NCBI GenBank assembly: GCA_023898725.1
Contig: CP060236.1
Span: forward strand, 934,501-998,500
DNA: 64,000 nucleotides
Source: Alphaproteobacteria bacterium
GTDB lineage: Bacteria; Pseudomonadota; Alphaproteobacteria; JAUHZC01
Reading direction: 5' to 3'
The stretch's first letter is position 1. Each line of letters begins with the position of its first letter. The notes under the pieces were generated by a model that saw only the letters and a program-made list of their open reading frames with translations, was not told the DNA's origin and searched no databases. A program made the translations under genes and the position numbers. Shown here piece by piece: positions 54,891 to 64,000 of this stretch.

Positions 54891-54951
54891 CAAATCTTGC
54901 AAAAAGACACTAAGTACGATATGCTTAACCTACATTTTTAGGGTAATTGCT

Positions 54952-55470
54952 ATGAAATTGCGATTCATATTTTCTATTATTTTTTGTTTGGGAACAGTAC
55001 CTGCATACGCTGAAGCGTCACCCGTAGGGCCATCATCTCCTGATTCTGACAAACCGGATGCATCGACAGCTATGCATGGCACGAATGTGAGAAAAGTTCT
55101 ATGCCCCAATGGCGTTGCTGTCAGTAATTTTTGGGCAAGGGCTTCAACAGGTGAGACTTCTGCTGCTTATATGCGCATTAAGGGTGCTAAAACAGGGGCC
55201 TACATTACACATGTGATCACACCCGTTGCAAAGACTGTGGAAATTCGGGAAAATACAACTAATGGCGTGACGCTACAAATGCGAAAAATTGGCGACTTTC
55301 ATATTCCTGCGGGCAAAGAAATTGTTTTTCAACCTGGTGACAAACACCTGCTTCTTCTCGGTTTGAAGAAAAAATTGCAAGATCGTCATATGGTTCCGCT
55401 TACGTTACTGTTTGACGATCAAAGTCGTTGTACGGTATATCTTCCTGTAGAGCTCCGTCAACCTTTCTAA
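54952..55470 (+). CDS. PCu(A)C-like copper chaperone with altered copper motif
   Basis: A 172-residue exported protein with a signal peptide (RFIFSIIFCLGTVPAYA) followed by a Ser/Pro/Asp linker and a PCu(A)C beta-barrel domain. The family delivers copper to cytochrome oxidase through an H-x10-M-x21-H-x-M motif. The spacing is exact here, but the residues read R-x10-M-x21-H-x-L, so two of four ligands are replaced. The start at 54952 is chosen for the signal peptide; the longer frame overlaps polA. dnaG starts at the base after its stop. No cytochrome oxidase genes are nearby. Confidence 0.82.
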   Translation: MKLRFIFSIIFCLGTVPAYAEASPVGPSSPDSDKPDASTAMHGTNVRKVLCPNGVAVSNFWARASTGETSAAYMRIKGAKTGAYITHVITPVAKTVEIRENTTNGVTLQMRKIGDFHIPAGKEIVFQPGDKHLLLLGLKKKLQDRHMVPLTLLFDDQSRCTVYLPVELRQPF

Positions 55471-57279
55471 ATGGATAGCAGCAAGCCTGATTTACGCGCC
55501 TTTATTGACGAGATTAATCAGCGTGTGCTTTTATCCGCAATTGTTGGCGAAAAAGTCAAGTTGCGTAAAAAGGGGCATGAATTTCAAGGACTTTGTCCCT
55601 TTCATAACGAAAAATCCCCCTCATTTTCTGTTAACGACAGCAAGGGATTTTATCACTGCTTTGGCTGTGGGGCGCATGGTGACGCACTGGGATTTATCAA
55701 AGAAACACAACGCCTTTCATTTATGGAATCTCTTGCGCTTTATGCACAACGTGCAGGACTTTCTGTGCCACCCATGATGCAAGCAGATATACCTGGGGAA
55801 AAGCGTGGTCTAAAAGATCGCTTGCGTTCCCTTAACGTGGCAGCAGCCCGATTATTTAGAGATCACTTGCGCGGTGCTCAGGGCATTGAGGCACGTAACT
55901 ACCTTAATCAACGAGGGATTTCTGACACAAGTATTAAACGTTTTGGGTTAGGTGTTACCCCGGTCCATGGTGAGCTTGCGGACTGTTTAGCTAATCTAGG
56001 TTTTTCCACCGAAGAGTGTGTCGAGGCCGGCTTGTTCATTTCACCTCAGGACACTATACGGGCGCCCTATCCTCGCTTTCGATCACGCTTAATGTTTCCG
56101 ATTTTTGACAATCAAGGGCGTGTCATTGGTTTTGGTGGACGAACCCTGCGTGACGATTCTGCAAAATACATCAACTGCCCAGAAACCCCCTTATTCCTCA
56201 AGGGGTTGAACCTTTATGGGATGAACTTTGCTCTGAAGGCCCCCCAAAAATCGCGCCGAATACTTGTCGCTGAGGGATATTTTGACGTGATTCAATTGCA
56301 TCAACATGGGTTTTGCGAAAGTGTTGCCCCCATGGGAACGGCTATTACAGAGGATCAGTTACATCTTCTGTGGGGACGATGGGAAGAAATTGTTGTTTGT
56401 ATGGATGGTGATAAAGCTGGTGTAATGGCTGCCAATCGTACGGTTGAAAAGGCACTTCCTTATTTAAATGCACACAGACGGTTGCATGTCATGTTGTTGG
56501 ATACCGGTGACGATCCCGATACATTTTTGCGCAAAAATGGCTCTGAATCTTTTCGCGAACGTTATGGAAATGCTCTTCCCGTTAGCCAGTTTTTATGGGA
56601 CTTGCACACAAAAAACAGCCCCTCTCCCACACCTGAACAGCTGTCCTCACTACGGACAAAACTTGCGGGATATGCCCATAATATTCGCGATAATGTTACC
56701 CGAGAGGAATTCAGTCATTATTTTAAAACCATGTTTTCTGAACACTTTCGTGTCCCAGTAAGAAATTTCTCTCGTCACGTTACCACTATTCCTAAGAAAA
56801 TTCCGAAAATGCTTATTAACAGGCTATATGTTCAAGAGTGTTTATTACTGCGTATTGTAATGTTACGTCCTGATATTCTGGAGAGTGTACACAAACAACT
56901 TATAGAAATGCCTATTCATAATGAACAAATCATTGGTTTTCGCGATACATTGATTGATTACTATGAGGCACATGATGATCTTTCTGTATTAGGTGACTAC
57001 CTTGAACACTGCCGCGACCGTCCCTTGTGGTCTTCAATTTATGATGAATCTTTAAGTGTTCATCACCGTTTCATTCATTCTGACACACCGTTAGAAAAAC
57101 TTTATACGGGGTGGTTAGAGTTATTTGCACTTTACAAAAATTTGCATAGTCTCCAAGCTGACTTGAAAATTGCCCTAAATGACCTACATAACACGATGGA
57201 TCCGAAGGCATGGGAGCGTGTAAAAATGCTACAAGAAATGGCTGAAGGATTGCGCATTGATGGATCATCAGATATATAA
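55471..57279 (+). CDS. dnaG: DNA primase
   Basis: Synthesises RNA primers at the replication fork. The zinc-binding domain (CPFH ... CFGCG, residues ~42-66) opens the protein. The RNA-polymerase core with the TOPRIM fold (VAEGYFDVI, then CMDGDKAG) spans ~120-400. The C-terminal ~180 residues form the helicase-interacting domain. At 602 residues it is typical. rpoD follows 28 bases on, the classical dnaG-rpoD macromolecular synthesis order. Confidence 0.97.
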   Translation: MDSSKPDLRAFIDEINQRVLLSAIVGEKVKLRKKGHEFQGLCPFHNEKSPSFSVNDSKGFYHCFGCGAHGDALGFIKETQRLSFMESLALYAQRAGLSVPPMMQADIPGEKRGLKDRLRSLNVAAARLFRDHLRGAQGIEARNYLNQRGISDTSIKRFGLGVTPVHGELADCLANLGFSTEECVEAGLFISPQDTIRAPYPRFRSRLMFPIFDNQGRVIGFGGRTLRDDSAKYINCPETPLFLKGLNLYGMNFALKAPQKSRRILVAEGYFDVIQLHQHGFCESVAPMGTAITEDQLHLLWGRWEEIVVCMDGDKAGVMAANRTVEKALPYLNAHRRLHVMLLDTGDDPDTFLRKNGSESFRERYGNALPVSQFLWDLHTKNSPSPTPEQLSSLRTKLAGYAHNIRDNVTREEFSHYFKTMFSEHFRVPVRNFSRHVTTIPKKIPKMLINRLYVQECLLLRIVMLRPDILESVHKQLIEMPIHNEQIIGFRDTLIDYYEAHDDLSVLGDYLEHCRDRPLWSSIYDESLSVHHRFIHSDTPLEKLYTGWLELFALYKNLHSLQADLKIALNDLHNTMDPKAWERVKMLQEMAEGLRIDGSSDI

Positions 57280-57307
57280 GTACCTGTAAGCTTGGAGAAG
57301 AAAACAT

Positions 57308-59389
57308 ATGTCAGACCACGTACATGAATCAACAGAACAAAATACAACTATTGATATTGAGCAAGTGATTCAGCAAATCGCTGAAAAATTCAAAGATACT
57401 GACTATGTAACATACAGTGAACTTAACGAAGCGTTGCCGAAGGATGATGTTGTCGTTGAAAATCTCGAGGAAATTGTAACAGCACTAACTGATTTGGGGA
57501 TTAGCATTATTGAAGATCATGACGATGATATCGCTGATGCTGGGGATGAAGAGGGAATATCACTTAAAACAAGCGTAGATACCAAATCTCTTGATGATGA
57601 CGATGATGATTTTGAATCATCGGACGATGATGATGACATGAATGATGATCCTGCTTCTGAAAAAGAAGAAGAAGAACCGGAAGAAGCTGTTTCTACAGCC
57701 GTTTCTGATGTTGAGGTTAGCCGCACAGATGATCCTGTTCGTATGTACTTGCGAGAAATGGGGCAAGTTGAGCTTCTGTCGCGTGAGGGGGAAATTGAAA
57801 TTGCTAAGCGCATTGAAAAAGGGCGCGAAGACATGCTGCATTCCATTTGTGAGAGTCCTCTTACGATCAAGGCACTGATGGGTTGGTATGAGGCTCTTGA
57901 AAATGAAGAAATGACCTTGCGTGAGATTGTCGATCTAGACTCAATGACTGAAATTGATGCTGCAACTGGATCTTCCCAAGATGCAGAGGAAAGTAAGCCC
58001 GAACCTAGAGAAAAATTACTCAGTGCTGATCCGCAAACATCTTCTCCTCCAATCAAAACTGAGGAATCCGAGGCGGAGATAAAGCCCGAAGACGAGGAAG
58101 AAGATTTTGATGAAGGAGGTGTTGTTTCTCTTGCTGCCATGGAAGCAAATATTCGCCCAATTGTTGATGACGTTTTCACAGAAATCGCCCAAATTTATAA
58201 AGATTTTCATCCAATCGCGGAGGATCGCCTTTCCACCATGCGTGCTGGAAAAAAAACTGATGCTGTCAAGGAAAAGAAATATCATGAACTTGCAAAAAAG
58301 CTGGCTACCCTTATGGGGCGCATTCGCCTTAACCAAAATCGTATTGATGAGCTTGTTGATCAGCTCTACGGTTTAAGTCGACGTCTTATAGGATTTGACA
58401 CAAAAATTTACACGATGGCCATCGAAGCCGATGTGTCACGGGACCTATTTGTCAAGGAATATAAAGACCAAGAGCTTGATCCTGAGTGGCTAGAGCGTTT
58501 AGCAGGACACAAAGACCCTGCGATGAAGAGCTTTGCTACAATTCATCACGATGCCATCTTGAAAATTCGCCAAGAAATTATGGATGTTTCTGAGCGCGTA
58601 CGTCTCACACCTGCAGAATTTCGCCGCGTTGTTGGAGATGTACAAAAAGGCGATCGCATGATGACCCGTGCGAAAAAAGAAATGATTGAAGCAAACTTAA
58701 GATTAGTAATTTCAATCGCGAAAAAATACACAAATAGGGGATTGCAGTTTCTTGATTTAATTCAGGAGGGTAATATTGGCCTGATGAAAGCTGTTGAAAA
58801 GTTTGAATACCGTCGGGGCTTTAAATTTTCAACGTATGCAACATGGTGGATTCGCCAGGCTATTACACGATCTATTGCTGATCAAGCGCGAACAATTCGT
58901 ATTCCGGTTCATATGATTGAAACAATCAATAAGATTGTGCGTACGTCACGCCAGATTTTACATGAGATTGGGCGCGAACCTACACCTGATGAACTTGCCA
59001 AGAAATTAGATATGCCTCTTGAAAAGGTTCGTAAAGTTTTGAAAATTGCAAAAGAACCGGTTTCATTAGAAACGCCTATTGGTGATGAAGAAGATGGAAC
59101 AATAGGAGATTTTATCGAAGATAAAAATGCTGTTATTCCTATTGATGCAGCAGTCCATGGTAACTTGAGAGAGACAACAACACGTATTCTGGCAACCTTA
59201 ACGCCTCGTGAGGAACGGGTTTTACGCATGCGCTTTGGTATTGGAATGAATACCGATCATACGCTTGAAGAAGTTGGCCAACAGTTTACCGTTACACGCG
59301 AACGGATTCGTCAAATTGAGGCCAAAGCCCTTCGTAAACTCAAACATCCGAGTCGTTCGCGAAAGTTACGGAGTTTTCTCGATCAGTAA
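57308..59389 (+). CDS. rpoD: RNA polymerase sigma-70 factor
   Basis: Housekeeping sigma factor, 693 residues. The N-terminal region 1.1 (~1-80) leads into an acidic low-complexity stretch rich in Asp/Glu (~95-135). Region 1.2 ([17 protein letters not shown]) follows. A non-conserved insert occupies ~180-430. Regions 2-4 are near-perfect: [34 protein letters not shown], and the -35-binding helix-turn-helix [22 protein letters not shown] precedes the ATG. A bidirectional terminator lies 29 bases after the stop. Confidence 0.99.
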   Translation: MSDHVHESTEQNTTIDIEQVIQQIAEKFKDTDYVTYSELNEALPKDDVVVENLEEIVTALTDLGISIIEDHDDDIADAGDEEGISLKTSVDTKSLDDDDDDFESSDDDDDMNDDPASEKEEEEPEEAVSTAVSDVEVSRTDDPVRMYLREMGQVELLSREGEIEIAKRIEKGREDMLHSICESPLTIKALMGWYEALENEEMTLREIVDLDSMTEIDAATGSSQDAEESKPEPREKLLSADPQTSSPPIKTEESEAEIKPEDEEEDFDEGGVVSLAAMEANIRPIVDDVFTEIAQIYKDFHPIAEDRLSTMRAGKKTDAVKEKKYHELAKKLATLMGRIRLNQNRIDELVDQLYGLSRRLIGFDTKIYTMAIEADVSRDLFVKEYKDQELDPEWLERLAGHKDPAMKSFATIHHDAILKIRQEIMDVSERVRLTPAEFRRVVGDVQKGDRMMTRAKKEMIEANLRLVISIAKKYTNRGLQFLDLIQEGNIGLMKAVEKFEYRRGFKFSTYATWWIRQAITRSIADQARTIRIPVHMIETINKIVRTSRQILHEIGREPTPDELAKKLDMPLEKVRKVLKIAKEPVSLETPIGDEEDGTIGDFIEDKNAVIPIDAAVHGNLRETTTRILATLTPREERVLRMRFGIGMNTDHTLEEVGQQFTVTRERIRQIEAKALRKLKHPSRSRKLRSFLDQ

Positions 59390-59417
59390 ATGACATGTGG
59401 GATACCGTAATCACAAG

Positions 59418-59449
59418 AAAAAGCCTCCTGTTCACACAGGAGGCTTTTT
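59418..59449. terminator. Bidirectional terminator between rpoD and rnhA
   Basis: AAAAAGCCTCCTG (59418-59430) pairs perfectly with CAGGAGGCTTTTT (59437-59449) around a six-base loop. T-runs follow the GC stem on both strands, so it can end both the rpoD and the convergent rnhA transcripts. Confidence 0.95.
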
Positions 59450-59478
59450 GGCAGGGCATACAGATAGAAAAACCAGCC

Positions 59479-59928
59479 CTACCCTGCCATCATTGCTTGA
59501 ATGATGGCATTACGCGCAAGGGCATCTGCTCGCTCATTAAGTTCGTGCCCAGAATGTCCTTTTATCCATTCCCAGGTCACAGTGTGTTTCGTTACAGCTT
59601 CTAGTAACGCTTGCCATAAATCAATATTTTTCACTGGCTTGTTCGCAGCTGTTTTCCAGCCCTTACTTTGCCAACCATGTACCCACTGTGTTATGCCATC
59701 CTGAACGTAGCGACTATCCGTAACAATCGTTACCGCACATGTTTTTTTGAGAGCCCTCAGCGCTTCAATGGCAGCCATGAGTTCCATACGATTATTTGTT
59801 GTTTCAGGTTCAAACCCTGAAAGCTCATTGCTTGTATCCCCATGCGTAAGAACAGCACCCCACCCTCCTGGGCCAGGGTTTCCACTGCATGCACCATCTG
59901 TGTAAATGACGACGTTAGGAAGGCTCAT
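59479..59928 (-). CDS. rnhA: Ribonuclease HI
   Basis: Cleaves RNA in RNA-DNA hybrids. The catalytic acidic residues are all visible: Asp in [11 protein letters not shown], Glu in NNRMELMAA, Asp in VTDSRYV and Asp in NERADALA. The basic substrate-binding handle ([15 protein letters not shown]) is present. I start at ATG 59928 ([12 protein letters not shown]), where the family begins, giving 149 residues; the frame extends 84 bases further upstream. Confidence 0.96.
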   Translation of the reverse strand: MSLPNVVIYTDGACSGNPGPGGWGAVLTHGDTSNELSGFEPETTNNRMELMAAIEALRALKKTCAVTIVTDSRYVQDGITQWVHGWQSKGWKTAANKPVKNIDLWQALLEAVTKHTVTWEWIKGHSGHELNERADALARNAIIQAMMAG

Positions 59929-60397
59929 GGTATTGTGTTCATTTTTATCTGTCCCAAGTATACGCAAAACACAATGACACACAAGGATAACCTTATAGTA
60001 TTTTACCCCCACAAGCCTTACTAAAAGCCGTAGAATCCTTTTACATCTTTGTGCTTATGAGGTAAATAGTGTAAGCAGAATCAGGTAAGGATTATTATTC
60101 ATAAAATTACAACTTAACTGAAAAACAACCTTTTTTATGGCAATGCACATCGTGAAAATAAGTTTAGACATGAATTATATACAATCAAATAATAGATTAG
60201 TGCCTGCTTTATTCCTGGAAAAATAAGCATACAGGGGTCTGATGTGATTGATTCATGGGAAACGTTCTTTCAATGTGCTGCGCGCAGAATTTTAAAAAAG
60301 CACACGAGTTTCTTGTGCTCATTCGCATTCGTTGGTAATGTTCGAACATACGTGCACGCAGTGGCATAATATTTATTTTGGGAGAGCTTACCTTATT
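59929..60397. other. Long gene-free region between rnhA and nadK
   Basis: About 470 bases with no credible gene; the longest minus-strand frame lacks a start signal and coding character. A sigma-70-like promoter reads rightward at 60165-60193. The sequence after it can fold locally (CCTG/CAGG enclosing GCTT..AAGC at about 60200-60237). AGCACA (60299-60304) and TGTGCT (60314-60319) form a small hairpin, with a T-run on the minus-strand side. It may be a long nadK leader or hold a small RNA. Confidence 0.6.
60165..60193 (+). promoter_or_regulatory. Sigma-70-like promoter upstream of nadK
   Basis: TAGACA, a 17-base spacer and AATAAT, each hexamer one mismatch from the bacterial consensus. It lies about 200 bases before the nadK start, so the transcript would have a long leader. 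Confidence 0.5.
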
Positions 60398-61177
60398 ATG
60401 CGAGGTATAACACCATCTGGAATTGCACTTATCTATCAAAATACGCCACGTGTTCATGACTCTTTACACAAGGATTTTTCTGCTTTTCCCCGAGACGTAA
60501 CAAGCAAAACAAAGTGTATTGTGGTTTTAGGTGGCGATGGTTTTATGTTATCCTGTTTCCATCAGTTTTATGGTACTGAAATGCCATTATACGGATTAAA
60601 TTTTGGGACAGTGGGCTTTTACATGCACCCTTATATCCAAGGAAGTGACATTATTACCCCTATCAATAATGCTCTGTTGCAGAAGCTACCCGCTTTGCGT
60701 ATAAAAATTGCTGATAGTACGGGAAAAACATCCCATCACCTTGCGTTTAATGAGGTTGCCTTATTGCGTCAAAGCGGTCAGTCGGCAAAAATATCCGTAG
60801 ACATAGATGGTGTTAGGCGCTTAGATCCTCTGATTGGGGACGGCTTGATAGTCGCTACTCCCGCTGGGAGCACAGCTTATAATTTTTCGGCGCGAGGTCC
60901 TGTTGTGCCCTTTAATGCGAATGTTCTTCCGCTTACAGCCATTAATGCACACTGTCCTAAACGGTGGCATGGTGCCCTTGTTCCTGATACATCTGCATTC
61001 GTTTTTCATATCCAAGAACCGGAGAAACGCCCCGTTCATGCCAGTATCGACGGCAAAAATATTCCAAATGTGCACCGTATCGAAGTTGTACGCGACAACA
61101 CTCAATGCGCCTATGTTCTTTTTAACCCGAACAACTCTCTCGCAGAGCGCCTAATGCACACACAATTTCATGCCTAA
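60398..61177 (+). CDS. nadK: NAD kinase
   Basis: Phosphorylates NAD to NADP. The nucleotide-binding GGDG is in VVLGGDGFML (~residue 46), and the NAD site in FNEVALLR and DGLIVATPAGSTAYN (~150-165). The 259-residue protein starts at ATG 60398 (MRGITPSGIALIYQN), giving the usual family length; an upstream extension to 60332 has no support. GGGAGA lies twelve bases before the ATG, rather far. A hairpin terminator follows 17 bases after the stop. Confidence 0.94.
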   Translation: MRGITPSGIALIYQNTPRVHDSLHKDFSAFPRDVTSKTKCIVVLGGDGFMLSCFHQFYGTEMPLYGLNFGTVGFYMHPYIQGSDIITPINNALLQKLPALRIKIADSTGKTSHHLAFNEVALLRQSGQSAKISVDIDGVRRLDPLIGDGLIVATPAGSTAYNFSARGPVVPFNANVLPLTAINAHCPKRWHGALVPDTSAFVFHIQEPEKRPVHASIDGKNIPNVHRIEVVRDNTQCAYVLFNPNNSLAERLMHTQFHA

Positions 61178-61194
61178 GTTTCCTGTGAAAAGGT

Positions 61195-61222
61195 AAAAAC
61201 TCCTTGCGATCAGGGGCTTTTT
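61195..61222 (+). terminator. Rho-independent terminator after nadK
   Basis: AAAAACTCCT and AGGGGCTTTTT pair with one bulge and a wobble around a seven-base loop, and the stem runs into five T. It separates nadK from the rpmF-plsX-fabH group. Confidence 0.6.
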
Positions 61223-61264
61223 CGTATAGAAAGCTAAGATAATTATCATTATTTGAGAATTCCT

Positions 61265-61480
61265 ATGGCAGTACCAAAGAAAAAGACCTCCAAATCCAAG
61301 CGGAATATGCGCCGCTCTCACCATGCTCTCAAGCCAGTGAACCTAACTGCGTGTACAAATTGTGGCGAACTTAAGCGCCCTCATCATATGTGTGAACCCT
61401 GTGGCTTCTATAAAGGCCGTCACATTCTTGGACGTCCAGAAATAGCCACCAGTAAGGACATAGACACTAAGACGAAGTAA
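61265..61480 (+). CDS. rpmF: Ribosomal protein bL32
   Basis: A 71-residue large-subunit protein. The start [20 protein letters not shown] is conserved, so ATG 61265 is chosen although the open frame begins twelve bases earlier. The zinc ribbon is of the four-Cys type (CTNC ... CEPC), so this is the zinc-dependent form. It heads the classic rpmF-plsX-fabH arrangement, with two bases to the plsX frame. Confidence 0.97.
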   Translation: MAVPKKKTSKSKRNMRRSHHALKPVNLTACTNCGELKRPHHMCEPCGFYKGRHILGRPEIATSKDIDTKTK

Positions 61481-61482
61481 TC

Positions 61483-62544
61483 TTGGTGCGTGTCAAGGAT
61501 ATGCACCATATAGCCGTTGATGCAATGGGAGGCGACCATGCTCCCGAATCTATAGTTCGGGGCATATCTTCGCTGTTTGATGAATCCCTAGGCTTTTCTT
61601 TTCATCTTTATGGGGACAAAGACCTTATCTTTCCTCTCCTGGAAAAGCATAATCTTCCTTCTTCAGACCCCCGCCTTCATGTGTTTCATGCCCCAGGAGT
61701 TATTGCTTCCGATGCAAAGCCATCCTATGCGTTGCGTAACTCTGCAAACACCAGCATGCGCTTAGCAATTGAAGCCGTTCAAACGAACCAATGCCAAGCT
61801 GTTCTTTCTGGTGGTAATACAGGGGCTTATATGGGCTTGTGCAAGGTTATACTTAAAACACTTCCTGGTATCAACCGCCCGGCACTTGCTGGTCTTCTTC
61901 CGACACTGGAAGATAGGTGCGTCATGCTTGATGTAGGGGCAAATATAGACTCGACTCCCGAACAGTTGGTACAATTTAGCGTCTTTGGGCGTGCCTATGC
62001 TGCGTGTATGCTTGATCGGATAGCACCAACTGTAGGAATTTTGAATATTGGCACCGAAGATATTAAGGGCAATGAAATTCTTCGTACCACTCGCTCCTTG
62101 TTAAAAGGTGTGCTTCCTAAGGCTATATTTAGAGGGTTTGTTGAAGGAAATGAAGTTTTTGCTGGAGCAGCCGACGTTGTTGTGACTGATGGATTTAACG
62201 GCAATGTCGCTATTAAATCTGCTGAAGGTGCGATCAAGCTTATGCGCATCCACTTGCAGCGTTCGCTCACGACATCCTGGTTATCTTGTATATGTGCCTA
62301 TTTTTTACGCAGTAGCATCAAAACCCTTACCCAAAAATTGGATCCGCGTAGCTATAATGGTGCCCCACTTCTTGGCTTACGGTATCTTGCCGTTAAAAGC
62401 CACGGAGGAGCTGATTACAAAGCATTTGCAAATGCGCTGCACATTACCATGCGGTTAATGACCAAGGGCATCATTTCCTCTCTCGAAAATAGCCTAAAAA
62501 AAGATCTTCTGAGCCATAGTCAAGATACCTCAACAATGGCATAA
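61483..62544 (+). CDS. plsX: Phosphate acyltransferase PlsX
   Basis: Converts acyl-ACP to acyl-phosphate, the donor for phospholipid synthesis. The opening IAVDAMGGDHAPESIV and internal motifs SGGNTGAYMG, PALAGLLPT, MLDVGANIDS and TDGFNGNVAIKSAEG are characteristic. The start is uncertain: TTG 61483 opens the frame, GTG 61486 and ATG 61501 are alternatives. The ATG is closest to where the family begins, but its AAGGA is only one base away. With plsC at 48.6 kb it supplies phosphatidic acid. Confidence 0.95.
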   Translation: MVRVKDMHHIAVDAMGGDHAPESIVRGISSLFDESLGFSFHLYGDKDLIFPLLEKHNLPSSDPRLHVFHAPGVIASDAKPSYALRNSANTSMRLAIEAVQTNQCQAVLSGGNTGAYMGLCKVILKTLPGINRPALAGLLPTLEDRCVMLDVGANIDSTPEQLVQFSVFGRAYAACMLDRIAPTVGILNIGTEDIKGNEILRTTRSLLKGVLPKAIFRGFVEGNEVFAGAADVVVTDGFNGNVAIKSAEGAIKLMRIHLQRSLTTSWLSCICAYFLRSSIKTLTQKLDPRSYNGAPLLGLRYLAVKSHGGADYKAFANALHITMRLMTKGIISSLENSLKKDLLSHSQDTSTMA

Positions 62545-62575
62545 TGCGGCAAATTTTAACTGTGGTTTTTGATTA

Positions 62576-63532
62576 ATGCGGGCAGTGATTCGGGGGTGTG
62601 GTCATTATTTACCTGAGAAAATTCTCACAAATGATGACATGTCCCGTATTGTAGACACATCTGACGCATGGATCTTTAGTCGTACGGGGATTCGTCAACG
62701 TCACTTTGCTGCTGAGGGTGAAAATTCCTCACATTTAGGAGCTAAGGCAGCAAAAGAAGCTCTTACTGGCGCAGGTATTAGAGCTTCATCCATTGATACC
62801 ATTATTGTTGCAACCACAACCCCTGACAGAACCTTTCCTGCCACAGCATGTATGATTCAACAAGCTGTTGGGGCAACAAATGCCTTTTGTTTTGACATTT
62901 CTGCAGCTTGTGCAGGTTATCTCGTGGGGCTTTCGCTTGTTGATGCCTACATCCGCTCTGGTCAGGCCAGACGCATTCTTCTCATTGGAGCGGAAGTATT
63001 TTCGCGAATTATTGATATGAAGGATCGCAACACCTGTGTGTTATTTGGTGATGGTGCAGGAGCCGTACTATTTGATGCTGAAAAAAATGATACAGCAGGT
63101 ATTATCAAAACAACCCTGAATTCTGCTCCACAGTATCAAAACATTCTGCAAACATCAGGAGGTGTAGGCTCCACCCAAACGGCAGGCTATATTGAGATGA
63201 CAGGTCAAGAAGTTTATCGCCATGCTGTAAATAATCTTACATCTTCCGCTGCGGGAATTTTTAAGGATACGGAATTCGCAGTCACTGATATTGACTGGCT
63301 TATTCCTCACCAAGCAAACGTTCGTATTATTCAGCATGTGGCAAAAACGCTTGGTCTTCCCATGGATAAAGTAATTATGACTGTTGATAGGCATGCAAAC
63401 ACCTCTGCTGCATCGATTCCTCTTGCCCTTAGTGTGGGAATACAGGAAGGAAAAATTAAGTCTGGGGATCTTATCCTGCATGAAGCCCTTGGCGGAGGTC
63501 TTATATGGGGATCTTCACTCATACGTGTGTAA
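62576..63532 (+). CDS. fabH: 3-oxoacyl-ACP synthase III
   Basis: Starts fatty acid synthesis by condensing acetyl-CoA with malonyl-ACP. 318 residues. The Cys-His-Asn triad is visible in DISAACAGY (~residue 112), IPHQANVRI (~244) and HANTSAASIP (~274). The C-terminal GGGLIWGSSLIR is standard. It follows plsX by about 30 bases in the same direction. Confidence 0.97.
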   Translation: MRAVIRGCGHYLPEKILTNDDMSRIVDTSDAWIFSRTGIRQRHFAAEGENSSHLGAKAAKEALTGAGIRASSIDTIIVATTTPDRTFPATACMIQQAVGATNAFCFDISAACAGYLVGLSLVDAYIRSGQARRILLIGAEVFSRIIDMKDRNTCVLFGDGAGAVLFDAEKNDTAGIIKTTLNSAPQYQNILQTSGGVGSTQTAGYIEMTGQEVYRHAVNNLTSSAAGIFKDTEFAVTDIDWLIPHQANVRIIQHVAKTLGLPMDKVIMTVDRHANTSAASIPLALSVGIQEGKIKSGDLILHEALGGGLIWGSSLIRV

Positions 63533-63547
63533 AACAAGAGGTATACA

Positions 63548-63886
63548 ATGACGTATGTCGTAACTGATGGGTGCGTAAACTGTAAATACACTGATTGTGT
63601 AGAGGTTTGTCCTGTGGATTGTTTTTATGAAGGAGAGAATTTTCTCGCCATTAATCCTGCGGAATGTATCGATTGCGGCGTGTGTGTTCCTTTTTGTCCC
63701 GTCGATGCTATTAAGCCAGATACCGAGCCTGGTATGGAAAAATGGGTTGCAGTTAATCAAAAATACGCAACACAATGGCCAAATATTCGTCGCAAAATCC
63801 CCGCTCCTATTGATGCCAATGCTTGGAAAGACATTGAAAACAAATTTATAAGGTATTTCAGTGAAAAACCGGGTAAGAATGAGTGA
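63548..63886 (+). CDS. fdxA: FdxA-type 7Fe ferredoxin
   Basis: A 112-residue electron carrier with one 3Fe-4S and one 4Fe-4S cluster. Cysteine motifs are [18 protein letters not shown] and [16 protein letters not shown]; the first cluster motif is altered as in FdxA proteins. The extended C-terminal region ([15 protein letters not shown] ... DANAWK) is typical of the alphaproteobacterial form. AGAGG lies seven bases before the ATG. In many alphaproteobacteria a CarD-family gene follows; only ~110 bases remain in the window. Confidence 0.96.
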   Translation: MTYVVTDGCVNCKYTDCVEVCPVDCFYEGENFLAINPAECIDCGVCVPFCPVDAIKPDTEPGMEKWVAVNQKYATQWPNIRRKIPAPIDANAWKDIENKFIRYFSEKPGKNE

Positions 63887-63969
63887 ATCTTTATCTTCTC
63901 TCATGTGTAGATCCAAACACGTAGAGGCCCCATACTTCCCTATTATCTGTGAATAAAAAAGAGAAGAAA

Positions 63970-64000
63970 ATGTGCTTGAAAGGATGGCAAAGCACCAAAT
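63970..64000 (+). other. Possible start of the next gene, cut by the window
   Basis: Two ATGs in different frames (63970 with GAGAAG four bases upstream, and 63984) open frames that run off the right edge. MAKHQ... from 63984 would suit a CarD-like regulator, commonly found after fdxA, but ten codons are too few to judge. Confidence 0.2.

Noticed and set aside
57517..58179. 220-codon minus-strand Ser-rich frame inside rpoD
   Set aside because: Shadow of the Asp/Glu-rich rpoD region, where GAT/GAA codons read as Ser-rich on the opposite strand.
60209..60457. 82-codon minus-strand frame in the rnhA-nadK gap
   Set aside because: It runs into nadK, lacks a ribosome-binding site and has no coding character.

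Overview
This 64 kb stretch reads as the chromosome of an alphaproteobacterium, moderately AT-rich and densely coded. The alphaproteobacterial placement rests on an HdaA-type DnaA homologue, an Nfu protein with the mitochondrial-type N-terminal domain, a COQ9-family protein, a DUF2125-like protein, an FdxA 7Fe ferredoxin, and the dnaG-rpoD and rpmF-plsX-fabH blocks. A host-associated, Holosporales-like lineage is my inference. It rests on biotin salvage (BioY plus a biotin ligase lacking the regulatory domain), an H+-pyrophosphatase, glycolytic enzymes including phosphofructokinase, and secreted leucine-rich-repeat and tandem-repeat proteins. No rRNA, insertion sequence, prophage or CRISPR array was seen.

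Layout. 0-7 kb: an RluC-type pseudouridine synthase cut by the left edge, hdaA and pgsA (convergent to it), tRNA-Arg(CCT), galE with a GT4 glycosyltransferase, and uvrB. 7-12 kb: a lone LysR regulator, then a tightly overlapping three-gene operon of unknown role: a cyclic-nucleotide-binding-domain/SLC13-like permease fusion, an ABC_sub_bind protein and a PstS-like protein. 12-18.5 kb: nfu, an anchored GH108 muramidase, an orphan lipoprotein, clpB, an rpiB with an added membrane anchor, and two small or orphan genes. 18.5-22.7 kb: H+-pyrophosphatase, an outer-membrane barrel, bioY and tRNA-Leu(TAA). 22.8-30.5 kb: a minus-strand housekeeping run lysS-gpmI-ctpA-rppH-secG-kdsA-eno. 30.7-33.2 kb: brnQ, a glutathione peroxidase and birA.

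The accessory core is 33.3-42 kb. It holds two paralogous secreted LRR proteins, each preceded by a copy of the same 55-bp promoter element, and a 90-residue orphan. It also holds an 842-residue secreted protein built of 53 eleven-residue repeats with a Gly/Ser tail. The repeat gene's start codon overlaps the stop of a GT-C-type membrane glycosyltransferase gene, and a GT4 glycosyltransferase lies upstream of that. This surface or effector region is the most novel part of the window.

42-64 kb is mostly core: pfkA, dnaE, a COQ9-like gene, ydcF-plsC-DUF2125-MFS, dut, polA, a PCu(A)C-like protein, dnaG, rpoD, rnhA (convergent), nadK, rpmF, plsX, fabH and fdxA. Two of these carry degenerate active sites: the PolA proofreading domain and the PCu(A)C copper-ligand motif. 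Start codons were moved from the longest open frame where family alignment, a Shine-Dalgarno sequence or stop-start overlap argued for it; each case is stated.
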